A stretch of 6,258 nt of DNA from Rhodobacterales bacterium (lineage in GTDB: Bacteria > Pseudomonadota > Alphaproteobacteria > Rhodobacterales > Rhodobacteraceae), in the NCBI GenBank assembly GCA_009992615.1, contig JAACVA010000027.1, forward strand, positions 1 to 6,258, given 5' to 3'. Below, piece by piece: positions 1 to 5,980 of the stretch; positions within the stretch are counted from its first letter, which is position 1; every line of letters begins with the position of its first letter. Under the pieces are notes generated by a model. It was not told where the DNA came from. It saw nothing but the letters and a program-made list of their open reading frames with translations, and did no database searches. A program made the translations under genes and the position numbers.

Positions 1-362
1 GCATGGTGACCGGGCGGACGACAGCCGACAAAGGCCGCGCGCGCCTCGCCCGCCAGCACCGCATCCACAGCCGCCACACAGCCCCCCACCGCCCGCCGCG
101 CAGCGACCAGCGATCCGGACGACATGTGCGTGTCGGGGTCCAACGAAACGATCCCGGCTGTGGGCGCCGAGGCGATCACATGGTCCAGATGGCTTTGCGG
201 GTGACAGCGCAGAATGTCCGCATCGGCGCCCAGCGGCGCGTCCCGGCGCTCCAGCTCGGTTTCGGCCAGCGCCACCTCGACCGCACGCAAACGCGCCACC
301 TGTTCCGGATGACCCCGGGGTGTTTCATGCAAAAGGCAGTCGGGGTGCGAGACGTAGATCAT
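1..362 (-). CDS. Histone deacetylase family protein, N-terminal 120 residues (gene runs off the left edge)
   Basis: Reading the minus strand from an ATG at 362-360 gives an open frame of 120 codons to the window edge. The N-terminus reads MIYVSHPDCLLHE, followed by HPEQVARL at residues 18-25, the usual HPE..RL element of the family. The visible part ends in RPPGHH at residues 115-120, the start of the classic RPPGHHA motif, whose paired His (119, 120) are the proton-relay residues of zinc-dependent deacetylases. The zinc ligands lie beyond the window. Bacterial members include acetoin-utilisation protein AcuC, acetylpolyamine amidohydrolases and HDAH-type enzymes, so the substrate cannot be set from this piece. 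A GAGG ribosome binding site (371-368) lies 5 bases before the ATG. The gene follows petR in the same direction after 44 bases, so it may be the third gene of that operon. Family assignment is firm; substrate is unknown. Confidence 0.9.
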   Translation of the reverse strand, partial: MIYVSHPDCLLHETPRGHPEQVARLRAVEVALAETELERRDAPLGADADILRCHPQSHLDHVIASAPTAGIVSLDPDTHMSSGSLVAARRAVGGCVAAVDAVLAGEARAAFVGCRPPGHH

Positions 363-406
363 ACGATCCTCACATCTTTGGTTTTCCCAATATGGTCAAT
401 ATATGA
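363..406 (-). promoter_or_regulatory. AT-rich junction between petR and the deacetylase gene, possible internal promoter
   Basis: This 44-base gap is clearly richer in A and T than its surroundings. On the minus strand it holds TATATT, a 5 of 6 match to a -10 box, and TTGACC, a 5 of 6 match to a -35 box. Neither has a good partner at 16-18 bases, so I cannot name a promoter. TCAAT occurs twice in the same orientation, 11 bases apart, at the petR end. No terminator-like hairpin is visible, so read-through from petR is the simpler view. Confidence 0.25.
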
Positions 407-1111
407 TCAATCCGGCGACAGCAGATAGCCTGCACCACGGACGGTTTGCAGATAGCGCGGCTGTTTCGGGTCGGATTCAATCTTGCGGCGCAGGCGGGTG
501 ATCTGGACGTCAATCGCGCGATCCTGGGCGCCACCATTGGTTCGGCCGAGGTCGTCGACCAATTTGGTGCGGCTGATCACCTCGCCCGGGGCAGCCGAGA
601 AGATGCGCATGAGATGCGACTCGGTCGCGGTCAGGCGCACCACAGCGCTGCCATGCCACATCTCGCCCCGCTGAACATCATAGCGCACCGGCCCAAGGTG
701 CAAGACTTTGGGCACATCAGCGGCGCTCTGTTCCACGGGCACCCGGCGCAGAATGGCGTTGATCCGCAGCAGCAGTTCCTTTGGCTCGAACGGTTTTGCA
801 AGATAGTCATCCGCCCCCGCCTCAAGCCCGGAGATCCGGTCGCCGGTGTCGCCCTTGGCGGTCAGCACAAGGATCGGCACGGTCAGGGTTTGCCGCAGCG
901 ACCTGGTAAGGGCGATGCCATCCTCGCCGGGCATCATTACGTCAAGCACGATCAGATCAAAGTCGAGCCCTGCCAAGAGACGCCGGGCATGGGCCGCATC
1001 CCGCGCCGCTGACACGAAAAAGCCCGCGCGGATCAGGAATTTCTGCAACAGGCCACGGATGCGTTCGTCGTCGTCGACGATCAAAAGGTGAATGTCGTTC
1101 ACAGCGGTCAT
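407..1111 (-). CDS. petR: OmpR/PhoB-type response regulator PetR (orphan)
   Basis: The 234-residue protein has a receiver domain at about residues 7-121 and a C-terminal winged-helix DNA-binding domain at about 136-231. Receiver residues are all present: acidic pocket D13/D14, phospho-acceptor D57 in LIVLDVMMPGEDG, switch T84, and K106 in the AKPF motif. The effector end carries the family motif VDVQITRLRRKIE-like stretch and the final TVRGAGYLL strand and wing. ATG at 1111-1109 overlaps the TGA of petP (ATGA), so translation is coupled. In Rhodobacter capsulatus, PetR is an orphan regulator co-transcribed with PetP and needed for cytochrome bc1 synthesis and growth. The name rests on the PetP-PetR pairing and sequence style. 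No histidine kinase lies nearby, and no petABC genes are in this window. Direct targets here are unknown; the divergent region before ilvE is one candidate. Confidence 0.88.
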   Translation of the reverse strand: MTAVNDIHLLIVDDDERIRGLLQKFLIRAGFFVSAARDAAHARRLLAGLDFDLIVLDVMMPGEDGIALTRSLRQTLTVPILVLTAKGDTGDRISGLEAGADDYLAKPFEPKELLLRINAILRRVPVEQSAADVPKVLHLGPVRYDVQRGEMWHGSAVVRLTATESHLMRIFSAAPGEVISRTKLVDDLGRTNGGAQDRAIDVQITRLRRKIESDPKQPRYLQTVRGAGYLLSPD

Positions 1112-1611
1112 GCCTTGTCTCTGCCGGCCTGCCGCGCGAAATAGTGTCGTTGCTCTGGATCCATCATCGCTTCCAGCACCTGACGAAAACCCACCACCGC
1201 CTCTGGGCCCGCCGCACGATAGGCGGCGCGCATCCGATGCCGCTGGGCCTCGGACAGGGCCTGTTCCAGAGCCTTGCCGGTGTCGGTGAGAAACAAGTGC
1301 CTCTCCCTCTTGTCGTGTGTGCCGATCCTGCTTTGCACCAGACCATCCTCGACCAGACTGCGCAACACACGGTTCAGAGATTGCTTTGTAACACCCAGGA
1401 TTTCCAACAGGTTGTTCACCGTCATGCCGGGGGTGCGGTTGATGAAGTGAACCGCCCGGTGGTGGGCCCGGCCATAGCCGTGTTCGGCCAGGATGCGATC
1501 AGGGTCGGCTGTAAAGCCGCGGTAGGCAAAGAACATCGCCTCGATTCCCTTGCGCAGTTGTTCGTCGGTCAGAAACAACAGCGCCTCGCCCCCCGGTCTT
1601 TGTTCGCCCAT
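1108..1611 (-). CDS. petP: MarR-family transcriptional regulator PetP
   Basis: With the ATG at 1611-1609 the protein has 167 residues. A helical N-terminus, GGEALLFLTDEQLRKGIEAM, leads into a winged helix-turn-helix at about residues 50-110. The segment VNNLLEILGVTKQSLNRVLR is the recognition region, and THDKRERHLFLTDTG is the MarR wing with its DxR pattern. A C-terminal dimerisation helix follows. This start is preferred because AAAGGA lies 7 bases upstream. An ATG at 1629 (173 residues) has no good ribosome binding site, and the frame open to 1746 adds a tail unlike MarR proteins. In Rhodobacter capsulatus, petP and petR are co-transcribed and both affect cytochrome bc1 production. PetP probably binds DNA as a dimer; its ligand is unknown. 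It is divergent from ilvE, so it may control its own operon and ilvE from the shared region. Confidence 0.85.
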   Translation of the reverse strand: MGEQRPGGEALLFLTDEQLRKGIEAMFFAYRGFTADPDRILAEHGYGRAHHRAVHFINRTPGMTVNNLLEILGVTKQSLNRVLRSLVEDGLVQSRIGTHDKRERHLFLTDTGKALEQALSEAQRHRMRAAYRAAGPEAVVGFRQVLEAMMDPEQRHYFARQAGRDKA

Positions 1612-1795
1612 CGCCCAGTCCTTTGTCATGTCGCCCAAGGTTTCATCACAGGGTACGTCAGCCTTGTTGACATTCCAAGACCCAACTGTTACCGATTCTT
1701 TACAAACTGCGCAACTATATATCCGCTTCGGAGCTTTTTCGCGCAATTATCGGAAAATATGTCACTCAACGACGCAAGATGCAGGAGCAATCGCC
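1612..1795. promoter_or_regulatory. Divergent petP / ilvE control region
   Basis: These 184 bases separate two divergent genes, so they should hold promoters for both. The stretch 1690-1765 is AT-rich against a GC-rich genome. A perfect -35 hexamer TTGACA sits at 1667-1672 on the plus strand, but the sequence 17 bases on is only TACCGA. TTTACA at 1699-1704 and TATATA at 1716-1721 are too close to pair. Two direct repeats stand out: TTAC-N7-TTAC at 1689-1703, and GCGCAACTAT (1709-1718) with GCGCAATTAT (1741-1750), 32 bases apart. ilvE has an AGGAG ribosome binding site at 1783-1787. Promoter positions are not resolved by eye; the regulatory role follows from the gene layout. Confidence 0.6.
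1619..1624 (-). promoter_or_regulatory. Ribosome binding site AAAGGA that decides the petP start
   Basis: On the minus strand AAAGGA ends 7 bases before the ATG at 1611-1609. The next in-frame ATG upstream (1629) has only TTGGGCGAC before it, and the longest frame start (1746) lies in the AT-rich control region. This favours the 167-residue form of PetP. Confidence 0.55.
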
Positions 1796-2665
1796 ATGGC
1801 AGGCGCATATGACGACCGGGACGGGATGATCTGGATGGATGGTGCGCTGGTGCCTTGGCGTGAGGCGAATGTGCACATTCTGACCCACGCGATGCATTAC
1901 GCCAGCTCGGTTTTCGAGGGCGAGCGGTGCTATGGCGGCAAGATCTTTGAATCCCGCCGTCATTCGGAAAGGCTGCATTATTCCGCTGGCTGCCTAGATT
2001 TCCAGATTCCCTATACGGTGGATGAAATCGAAGCCGCCAAACAGGAAGTTCTGACCGCCAATGGCTTTACCGACGCCTATGTGCGGGCCGTGTCGTGGCG
2101 CGGCGCCGGCGAGGATATGGGTGTCGCGGCCAAGCGGAACCCAGTGCGCCTGGCCATCGCAGCGTGGGAGTGGGGCAATTACTATGGCGACGCCAAGATG
2201 AAAGGTGCCAAGCTGGACATCGCCAAGTGGAAGCGGCCCAGCCCGGAAACCGCCCCCAGCCACGCCAAGGCCGCCGGTCTTTACATGATCTGCACCATGT
2301 CGAAACATACCGCCGAAGCAAAAGGATGCAGCGACGCGATGATGTTCGATTATCGCGGTTATGTGGCCGAGGCGACGGGCGCCAACATCTTCTTTGTCAA
2401 GAACGGCGAAGTGCACACGCCCAACCCCGATTGTTTCCTGAACGGCATCACCCGGCAAACGGTCATCGGCATGTTGAAGGACCGCCAGATCGCCGTGCAT
2501 GAACGCCACATCATGCCAGAAGAGCTGGAAGGGTTCGAACAATGCTGGCTGACCGGCACCGCCGCCGAGGTCACACCCGTGGGCCAGATCGGTGACTACA
2601 ACTTTGAGGTCGGCGCGCTGACCCGCGACATTTCACTCAGCTATGAAAAGCTGGTGCGCAGCTAG
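1796..2665 (+). CDS. ilvE: Branched-chain amino acid aminotransferase (fold-type IV, PLP)
   Basis: The 289-residue enzyme exchanges the amino group between glutamate and the 2-oxo acids of leucine, isoleucine and valine, the last step of their synthesis and the first of their breakdown, in the cytoplasm. Diagnostic features are MIWMDGALVPW at the start, HYASSVFEGERCY near residues 34-46, R59 (PLP phosphate in the E. coli enzyme), the PLP lysine K158 in SHAKAAGLY, E192 in YVAEATGANIFF contacting the pyridine nitrogen, LNGITRQTVI, and GTAAEVTPV near the end. Length matches the bacterial family. The ATG at 1796 is set by AGGAG 8 bases upstream (1783-1787); the open frame runs back to 1550 but that part overlaps petP and is not protein-like. 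The gene is divergent from petP and ends 3 bases from the stop of the opposing small ORF. A D-amino-acid transaminase or aminodeoxychorismate lyase is less likely, given the BCAT-type lysine region and overall match. Confidence 0.93.
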   Translation: MAGAYDDRDGMIWMDGALVPWREANVHILTHAMHYASSVFEGERCYGGKIFESRRHSERLHYSAGCLDFQIPYTVDEIEAAKQEVLTANGFTDAYVRAVSWRGAGEDMGVAAKRNPVRLAIAAWEWGNYYGDAKMKGAKLDIAKWKRPSPETAPSHAKAAGLYMICTMSKHTAEAKGCSDAMMFDYRGYVAEATGANIFFVKNGEVHTPNPDCFLNGITRQTVIGMLKDRQIAVHERHIMPEELEGFEQCWLTGTAAEVTPVGQIGDYNFEVGALTRDISLSYEKLVRS

Positions 2666-2668
2666 GGG

Positions 2669-2863
2669 TCAGACCCGGCCCGGCCCCTGTCGGTCGATCC
2701 GGCAAAACTGAACCAGCCTTTGCGCCCCTGTCTGCCGACGCGGGGCGCGCGCCAGACCTGGGTGTTGTTGGGGGCGGCCCTGTTGCCGCTCTATTCGCAG
2801 GAATCGCAGCAGCGCGGTGGTGGAACCGTGCTGGTTCATCATGTCAACGATGTGTCTGGTCAT
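2669..2863 (-). CDS. Small hypothetical ORF, 64 codons, with strong ribosome binding site
   Basis: An ATG at 2863-2861 is preceded by AAGGAG (2876-2871) at 7 bases, the best ribosome binding site in the window. The N-terminus, MTRHIVDMMNQHGSTTALL, looks like a real short helix-forming protein. After about residue 25 the frame turns into Arg/Gln/Pro-rich, low-complexity sequence that looks less natural. A G5 run (plus strand 2770-2774) lies near that change. In the frame one base over, the tail reads VWRAPRVGRQGRKGWFSF, which looks more protein-like and would end at a TAG overlapping the ilvE stop. So the gene may be intact, frameshifted, or carry a base-calling slip. I do not recognise a family. 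It follows eamA in the same direction and meets ilvE tail to tail. No signal peptide or membrane segment is visible. Confidence 0.5.
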   Translation of the reverse strand: MTRHIVDMMNQHGSTTALLRFLRIERQQGRPQQHPGLARAPRRQTGAQRLVQFCRIDRQGPGRV

Positions 2864-2870
2864 GGCTCTT

Positions 2871-2876
2871 CTCCTT
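2871..2876 (-). promoter_or_regulatory. Strong ribosome binding site AAGGAG for the small ORF
   Basis: The minus-strand AAGGAGA matches the anti-Shine-Dalgarno sequence almost fully and sits 7 bases before an ATG. It is the main evidence that the short frame is translated, since an in-frame ATG further up (2923) has no such site. Confidence 0.6.
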
Positions 2877-2900
2877 GTCGGACCCTCGGTTGACAGCATA

Positions 2901-2911
2901 ACACAAGGCGC
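2901..2911. repeat. 11-base direct repeat, copy 1 (ACACAAGGCGC), after eamA
   Basis: ACACAAGGCGC lies between eamA and the small ORF. An exact second copy lies at 3900-3910, between the App1 gene and eamA, in the same orientation. On the minus strand each copy sits shortly downstream of a stop codon within CTGATCCG. Function unknown; chance cannot be excluded. Confidence 0.5.
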
Positions 2912-2929
2912 CGCCAATTTCACCCCGGA

Positions 2930-3850
2930 TCAGTGCGGTGGCACCGCTTTGCGTTGTTTTGCCCGCTCCAGCCCCAAAGCCCGTTCGCGCCAGATGATCA
3001 GCACGCCTGCGGCAATGACCAAGGCCACACCAGACAGCATGACAAGCGTCGGCACCTCGTCAAACACCCAATAACCGATCGCCACGGTCAACAGCATGGA
3101 TGAATATTCAAACGGCGCCACCACCGAAACATCGGCCAGCCGATAGGATGTGGTCAGCAGGATCTGCCCGAACCCGCCCAGAATGCCCGCCCCCACCAAC
3201 ATCGCCAGAGCAGACGCACTGGGTATCGCCCAGCCAAAGGGCAAAGTGGCCAGCCCCAGAACACTGGCCGTGACCGAGAACCAGAACACGATGGCGCTGG
3301 TCTGTTCCGTGCGCACCAGTTTGCGTACGAATACCTGCGCCAGGGCGGCAAACACCGCCGCCCCCAGAACCATGATTGCGCCCAACGCCTCGCCCGTGCC
3401 AAGGGTGCCGTCCTGCATCGCGGTCAGGCGCGGTGACAACACGATCAACACGCCGCACAGCCCCATCGCCACCGCTGTCAGGCGAAACACCCGCACCTCT
3501 TCGCCCAGAAACATCGCCGCGAAAATGACCACCAACAAAGGCGCGGTGTACAGGATCGCCTGCACCTCGCTGAGCGGCAGATAGGCCAGCCCGGCAAAGC
3601 CCAACCCCATCGACGTGGTGCCGACAAGCCCACGCCAGACATGGCCCATGGGCATGATGGTGCGCAAACCCGTGCGCATCTCGTGGCGCAGCGCCAGCCA
3701 GCCCAGGATCACCGGAATGGCGAAAAAGCTGCGGAAAAACACCGCCTGTCCCGGCGGCACCTCGTCACTGGCCAATTTGATCAGGGCGGACATGCAGACG
3801 AACAACAGAACCGATCCGACTTTGAAAAGGATGGCGCGGAAGGGGGACAT
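2930..3850 (-). CDS. EamA/DMT-superfamily membrane transporter, ten-helix type
   Basis: The 306-residue protein is almost entirely hydrophobic segments, about ten, forming two EamA repeats (about residues 5-140 and 155-290). Typical elements are the conserved FFRSFFAIPVI in helix 2, GLVGTTSMGLGFAGLAYLPLSE, FLGEEVRVFRLTAVAMGLCGVLIV at the end of repeat one, and in repeat two GGFGQILLTTSYR, APFEYSSML and ALVIAAGVLIIWRERAL before a basic cytoplasmic tail. It acts in the inner membrane on a small solute. Overall style recalls the group holding the RibN riboflavin transporter and S-adenosylmethionine carriers, but substrate cannot be set from sequence. I see no FMN riboswitch in the 66 bases upstream, which speaks weakly against a regulated flavin importer. 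Start ATG has AGGAG (3861-3857) at 6 bases. It follows the App1 gene after 66 bases, in the same direction. Confidence 0.85.
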   Translation of the reverse strand: MSPFRAILFKVGSVLLFVCMSALIKLASDEVPPGQAVFFRSFFAIPVILGWLALRHEMRTGLRTIMPMGHVWRGLVGTTSMGLGFAGLAYLPLSEVQAILYTAPLLVVIFAAMFLGEEVRVFRLTAVAMGLCGVLIVLSPRLTAMQDGTLGTGEALGAIMVLGAAVFAALAQVFVRKLVRTEQTSAIVFWFSVTASVLGLATLPFGWAIPSASALAMLVGAGILGGFGQILLTTSYRLADVSVVAPFEYSSMLLTVAIGYWVFDEVPTLVMLSGVALVIAAGVLIIWRERALGLERAKQRKAVPPH

Positions 3851-3899
3851 CGCATTCTCCTGCTCAGGTCGGCCAAGCCCTAGCCACGTTCAACCGGCG

Positions 3900-3910
3900 A
3901 CACAAGGCGC
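3900..3910. repeat. 11-base direct repeat, copy 2 (ACACAAGGCGC), after the App1 gene
   Basis: Exact match to 2901-2911 in the same orientation. It begins 6 bases after the stop of the App1 gene on the minus strand; the other copy begins 18 bases after the stop of eamA. The rest of the 66-base gap holds a weak 5-base-pair hairpin (minus-strand GGCTAGGGCTTGGCC) and the eamA ribosome binding site. Confidence 0.5.
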
Positions 3911-3916
3911 GGCGGA

Positions 3917-4924
3917 TCAGGGCAGGATCCCGTCGCGGTCAAGCGCTTCGGCAATGCCGCTGAAATCCTGCACGACATGCACGACCACCCCGAGGCTGCG
4001 CATTGCGGCGATGTGCCGGCGCTGATCGTCGTTGGTGCCCGGCCCCGCCTCGCGCAGCACCACGGCGGCAATCTGACCTGCCGTGCGCTGGCACACGTCA
4101 TGATACACTGCCGCGTCATGCTGGCCGGTGTCGCCCAGCAAAAGAAACGACAGGCCGGGGTTGGCGGCCAGGATACGGTCGATCGCGCTGCCCTTATGAT
4201 CGCCATGACTGCCGGTCAGGAAATGCGTTTCACCGACCCCAAGGTCACGCAAAAACATCGGACCCGGCACCAGCCCACCCCTGTCAAACACCTTGGTCAG
4301 GAAATAGTGCAGGTTCCACGGGCTGGAACTGACATAGAACACCGGGTTGCGGCCATGGGCGTGCAGGTGATCCATCAATACCACGGCATCCGGAAACAGC
4401 TTGCGGGTGCGCGCACTGCCGGTGAAGGTGGTCCAGAGATTGCGCCGCAGGGAATAGGCACCCGTCTTCAATATCGTGTCGTCGATGTCCGAGATCACCC
4501 CCAGTCGCGCCTCGCGCGGCGGCACCATCACCGGAAACATCACTGTCGAGTCCGGATCACCGACAATGGTGACCGGCACTTCGTGCCAGCCCGGCCCCTG
4601 CCCTTCGCGTGGGGTTTCCAGCCAGACATAGCCTTCGCCATCACTCTGCCCGGTGGCACCGGGGGCCTCGACGCGCACACCGGCCACCTCGTCGGTCAGG
4701 AACAACGCGATCATCTGCTTCAGGTTGGCCCAACGGCCCTGGTCGGGCAACGGCGCCTCGCGGCGCACCGCGCTCATCACCCGCCCACGCAGGATCAGCC
4801 GGTCGGGCGTTGCAAAGCCATAGTATCCCTCAAGCATCGGCGGCACGTCATTGCGGCGCAGCGCGCGGTCCACCGCCCGCTCGAAACCCACCGCCATCTT
4901 GTGAAGAATACTGCGCCCCAGCAC
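3917..4924 (-). CDS. App1-type HAD phosphatase (DUF2183 family)
   Basis: The 335-residue protein has an N-terminal beta-rich part (about 30-135) and a C-terminal HAD-like catalytic domain (about 140-320). HAD motifs are clear: motif I GVISDIDDTIL with nucleophile D146 and D148; motif II FYVSSSPWNL with Ser 199-201; motif III K244 in GDHKGSAID; and motif IV LLLGDTGQHDA with D265 and D270. This arrangement matches the App1 catalytic domain. The yeast founder is a magnesium-dependent phosphatidate phosphatase; the bacterial substrate is not established. No signal peptide is visible, so it is probably cytoplasmic or membrane-associated. The start is GTG (4924-4922), chosen because AGAGGG lies 6 bases upstream; the ATG at 4897 has no ribosome binding site. 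Only 10 bases lie between the queG stop and this start. Confidence 0.86.
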   Translation of the reverse strand: MLGRSILHKMAVGFERAVDRALRRNDVPPMLEGYYGFATPDRLILRGRVMSAVRREAPLPDQGRWANLKQMIALFLTDEVAGVRVEAPGATGQSDGEGYVWLETPREGQGPGWHEVPVTIVGDPDSTVMFPVMVPPREARLGVISDIDDTILKTGAYSLRRNLWTTFTGSARTRKLFPDAVVLMDHLHAHGRNPVFYVSSSPWNLHYFLTKVFDRGGLVPGPMFLRDLGVGETHFLTGSHGDHKGSAIDRILAANPGLSFLLLGDTGQHDAAVYHDVCQRTAGQIAAVVLREAGPGTNDDQRRHIAAMRSLGVVVHVVQDFSGIAEALDRDGILP

Positions 4925-4930
4925 CGTTTG

Positions 4931-4936
4931 CCCTCT
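4931..4936 (-). promoter_or_regulatory. Ribosome binding site of the App1 gene, overlapping the queG stop
   Basis: Minus-strand AGAGGG shares two bases with the TAG stop of queG (4937-4935) and lies 6 bases before the GTG start of the next gene. Terminating ribosomes would sit on this site, so translation of the phosphatase is probably coupled to that of queG. Confidence 0.6.
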
Positions 4937-5969
4937 AACTCAAACGCATCATAGCCCACAGCGCGGCATCGGCAACGACCGGATCATCATCCCGCACCAA
5001 AGCCGCAACCGCAGGCCGCAAGGCCGGGTTGCCCGAATTGCCGATCGCATAACAGACGTTGCGCACGAACCGGCCGCGCCCGATCCGCTTCACCGGGCTG
5101 CCGGAAAACCGCACACGAAAGGCGCCGTCGTCCAGCGCAGCCAGATCAGCCAATGCCGGCGCACGCAGCCCCCCATCGCCGTGATACCGCATATCGCTCG
5201 CCGCCACCGCAAACTTGTTCCAGGGGCAAACGGCCAGGCAATCGTCGCAGCCGTAAATCCGGTTGCCCATCAAGGCGCGCAGATCCGGGTCAACCGGGCC
5301 TGAATGCTCGATCGTCAGATAGGAAATGCAGCGCCGTGCATCCAACTGCCAGGGTGCGGGAAAGGCCGCCGTGGGGCAGATGTCCAGACAGGCTCGGCAA
5401 CTGCCGCAATGATCGGCCTCGGGGGCATCCACCGGCAGGTCCAGCGTGGTGAAGATCGCTCCCAGAAACACCCAGTTGCCGAAATCCCGGCTCAGAAGGT
5501 TGGTATGCTTGCCCTGCCAGCCCAGCCCGGCGGCCTGGGCCAGCGGTTTTTCCATCACCGGTGCCGTATCCACGAACACCTTTATTTCGGCGCCCGGCAC
5601 CTGCGCGATCAGCCACCGCCCCACCCGCTTCAGCCGCTTTTTGACCACATCGTGGTAATCGCGCCCCTGGGCATAGACAGAAACAGCGCCCCGGTCGCGC
5701 CGCGCCAGAATCTCCAGCGGATCGTGTGCGGGCGCATAACTGTCGGCCAGCATCACCACCGATCGCGCCTCGGGCCAAAGCGCGGCCGGGCCGCCGCGCC
5801 ATCCCATCCGCTCGGCCATCCAGTGCATCTGGCCATGGCGCCCCGCCGCCACAAAGGCCGCCAGCCGCCCTGCGGCCTCGGGCACGGCATCGGGGCGACA
5901 CACCCCGACTGACACAAACCCCGCCTCCCGGGCCTCGGCCACCAAAGCCGCTTTCAAACCGGCCGACAC
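4935..5969 (-). CDS. queG: Epoxyqueuosine reductase QueG
   Basis: QueG carries out the last step of queuosine synthesis, reducing epoxyqueuosine to queuosine in the wobble position of tRNAs with GUN anticodons, using cobalamin and two 4Fe-4S clusters. The 344-residue protein shows the cobalamin-binding N-terminal domain with the catalytic-type Asp D134 in [21 protein letters not shown], then GKHTNLLS. Cluster ligands form the pattern C188, C191, C194 with C248, and C198 with C214, C241, C244, as in [12 protein letters not shown] and [15 protein letters not shown] short C-terminal HEAT-like repeat (about 300-344, [15 protein letters not shown]) binds the tRNA in known structures. The start is GTG, with GAGAGG (5980-5975) 5 bases upstream. 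It is followed closely by the App1 gene and preceded by a glutathione S-transferase gene 108 bases away. All key residues are present, so it should be active. Confidence 0.95.
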   Translation of the reverse strand: MSAGLKAALVAEAREAGFVSVGVCRPDAVPEAAGRLAAFVAAGRHGQMHWMAERMGWRGGPAALWPEARSVVMLADSYAPAHDPLEILARRDRGAVSVYAQGRDYHDVVKKRLKRVGRWLIAQVPGAEIKVFVDTAPVMEKPLAQAAGLGWQGKHTNLLSRDFGNWVFLGAIFTTLDLPVDAPEADHCGSCRACLDICPTAAFPAPWQLDARRCISYLTIEHSGPVDPDLRALMGNRIYGCDDCLAVCPWNKFAVAASDMRYHGDGGLRAPALADLAALDDGAFRVRFSGSPVKRIGRGRFVRNVCYAIGNSGNPALRPAVAALVRDDDPVVADAALWAMMRLS

Positions 5970-5974
5970 GGCGG

Positions 5975-5980
5975 CCTCTC
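5975..5980 (-). promoter_or_regulatory. Ribosome binding site GAGAGG for the queG GTG start
   Basis: GAGAGG on the minus strand ends 5 bases before GTG at 5969-5967. It supports this start although the codon is not ATG; the resulting N-terminus, [18 protein letters not shown], fits the usual beginning of QueG. Confidence 0.6.

Noticed and set aside
395..412. FNR-type box in the petR-deacetylase gap (TTGAT-N4-ATCAA)
   Set aside because: One half-site TTGAT is present but the other arm reads TATTG, so the palindrome is missing.
3..428. Plus-strand open frame of 141 codons
   Set aside because: It lies opposite the deacetylase gene, which has recognisable family motifs on the minus strand; the plus-strand translation is Arg/His-rich with no family features.
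446..1012. Plus-strand open frame of 188 codons
   Set aside because: Antisense shadow of petR, caused by high GC and few stops.
1666..1686. Inverted repeat GTTG-N13-CAAC as a MarR operator
   Set aside because: Only four bases per arm and no extension outward; too weak to report as an operator.
1667..1696. Sigma-70 promoter with TTGACA at 1667
   Set aside because: The -35 box is perfect, but the -10 position (TACCGA) matches at only two of six bases, so I did not list it as a separate promoter.
1612..1746. N-terminal extension of PetP to an ATG at 1746
   Set aside because: The extra residues are unlike MarR proteins, sit in the AT-rich control region, and the start at 1611 has a proper ribosome binding site.
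1144..1812. Plus-strand open frame of 222 codons across petP and the control region
   Set aside because: It is antisense to petP, overlaps the ilvE start, and shows no protein-like pattern.
2663..2690. Bidirectional terminator between ilvE and the small ORF
   Set aside because: GGGTC-A-GACCC is palindromic but its loop is one base and no T-run follows on either strand.
2666..2893. Read-through extension of ilvE: the frame stays open for 75 codons after the TAG
   Set aside because: An open stretch of this length is not rare at this GC content, IlvE is already full length, and the region carries a better small ORF on the other strand.
3977..4954. Plus-strand open frame of 325 codons
   Set aside because: Antisense to the App1-type gene, which shows all HAD motifs; the plus-strand product is His/Gln/Arg-rich shadow sequence.
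5304..5912. Plus- and minus-strand alternative frames over queG
   Set aside because: queG has intact iron-sulfur and cobalamin-domain motifs in its own frame; the others are GC-driven shadows.
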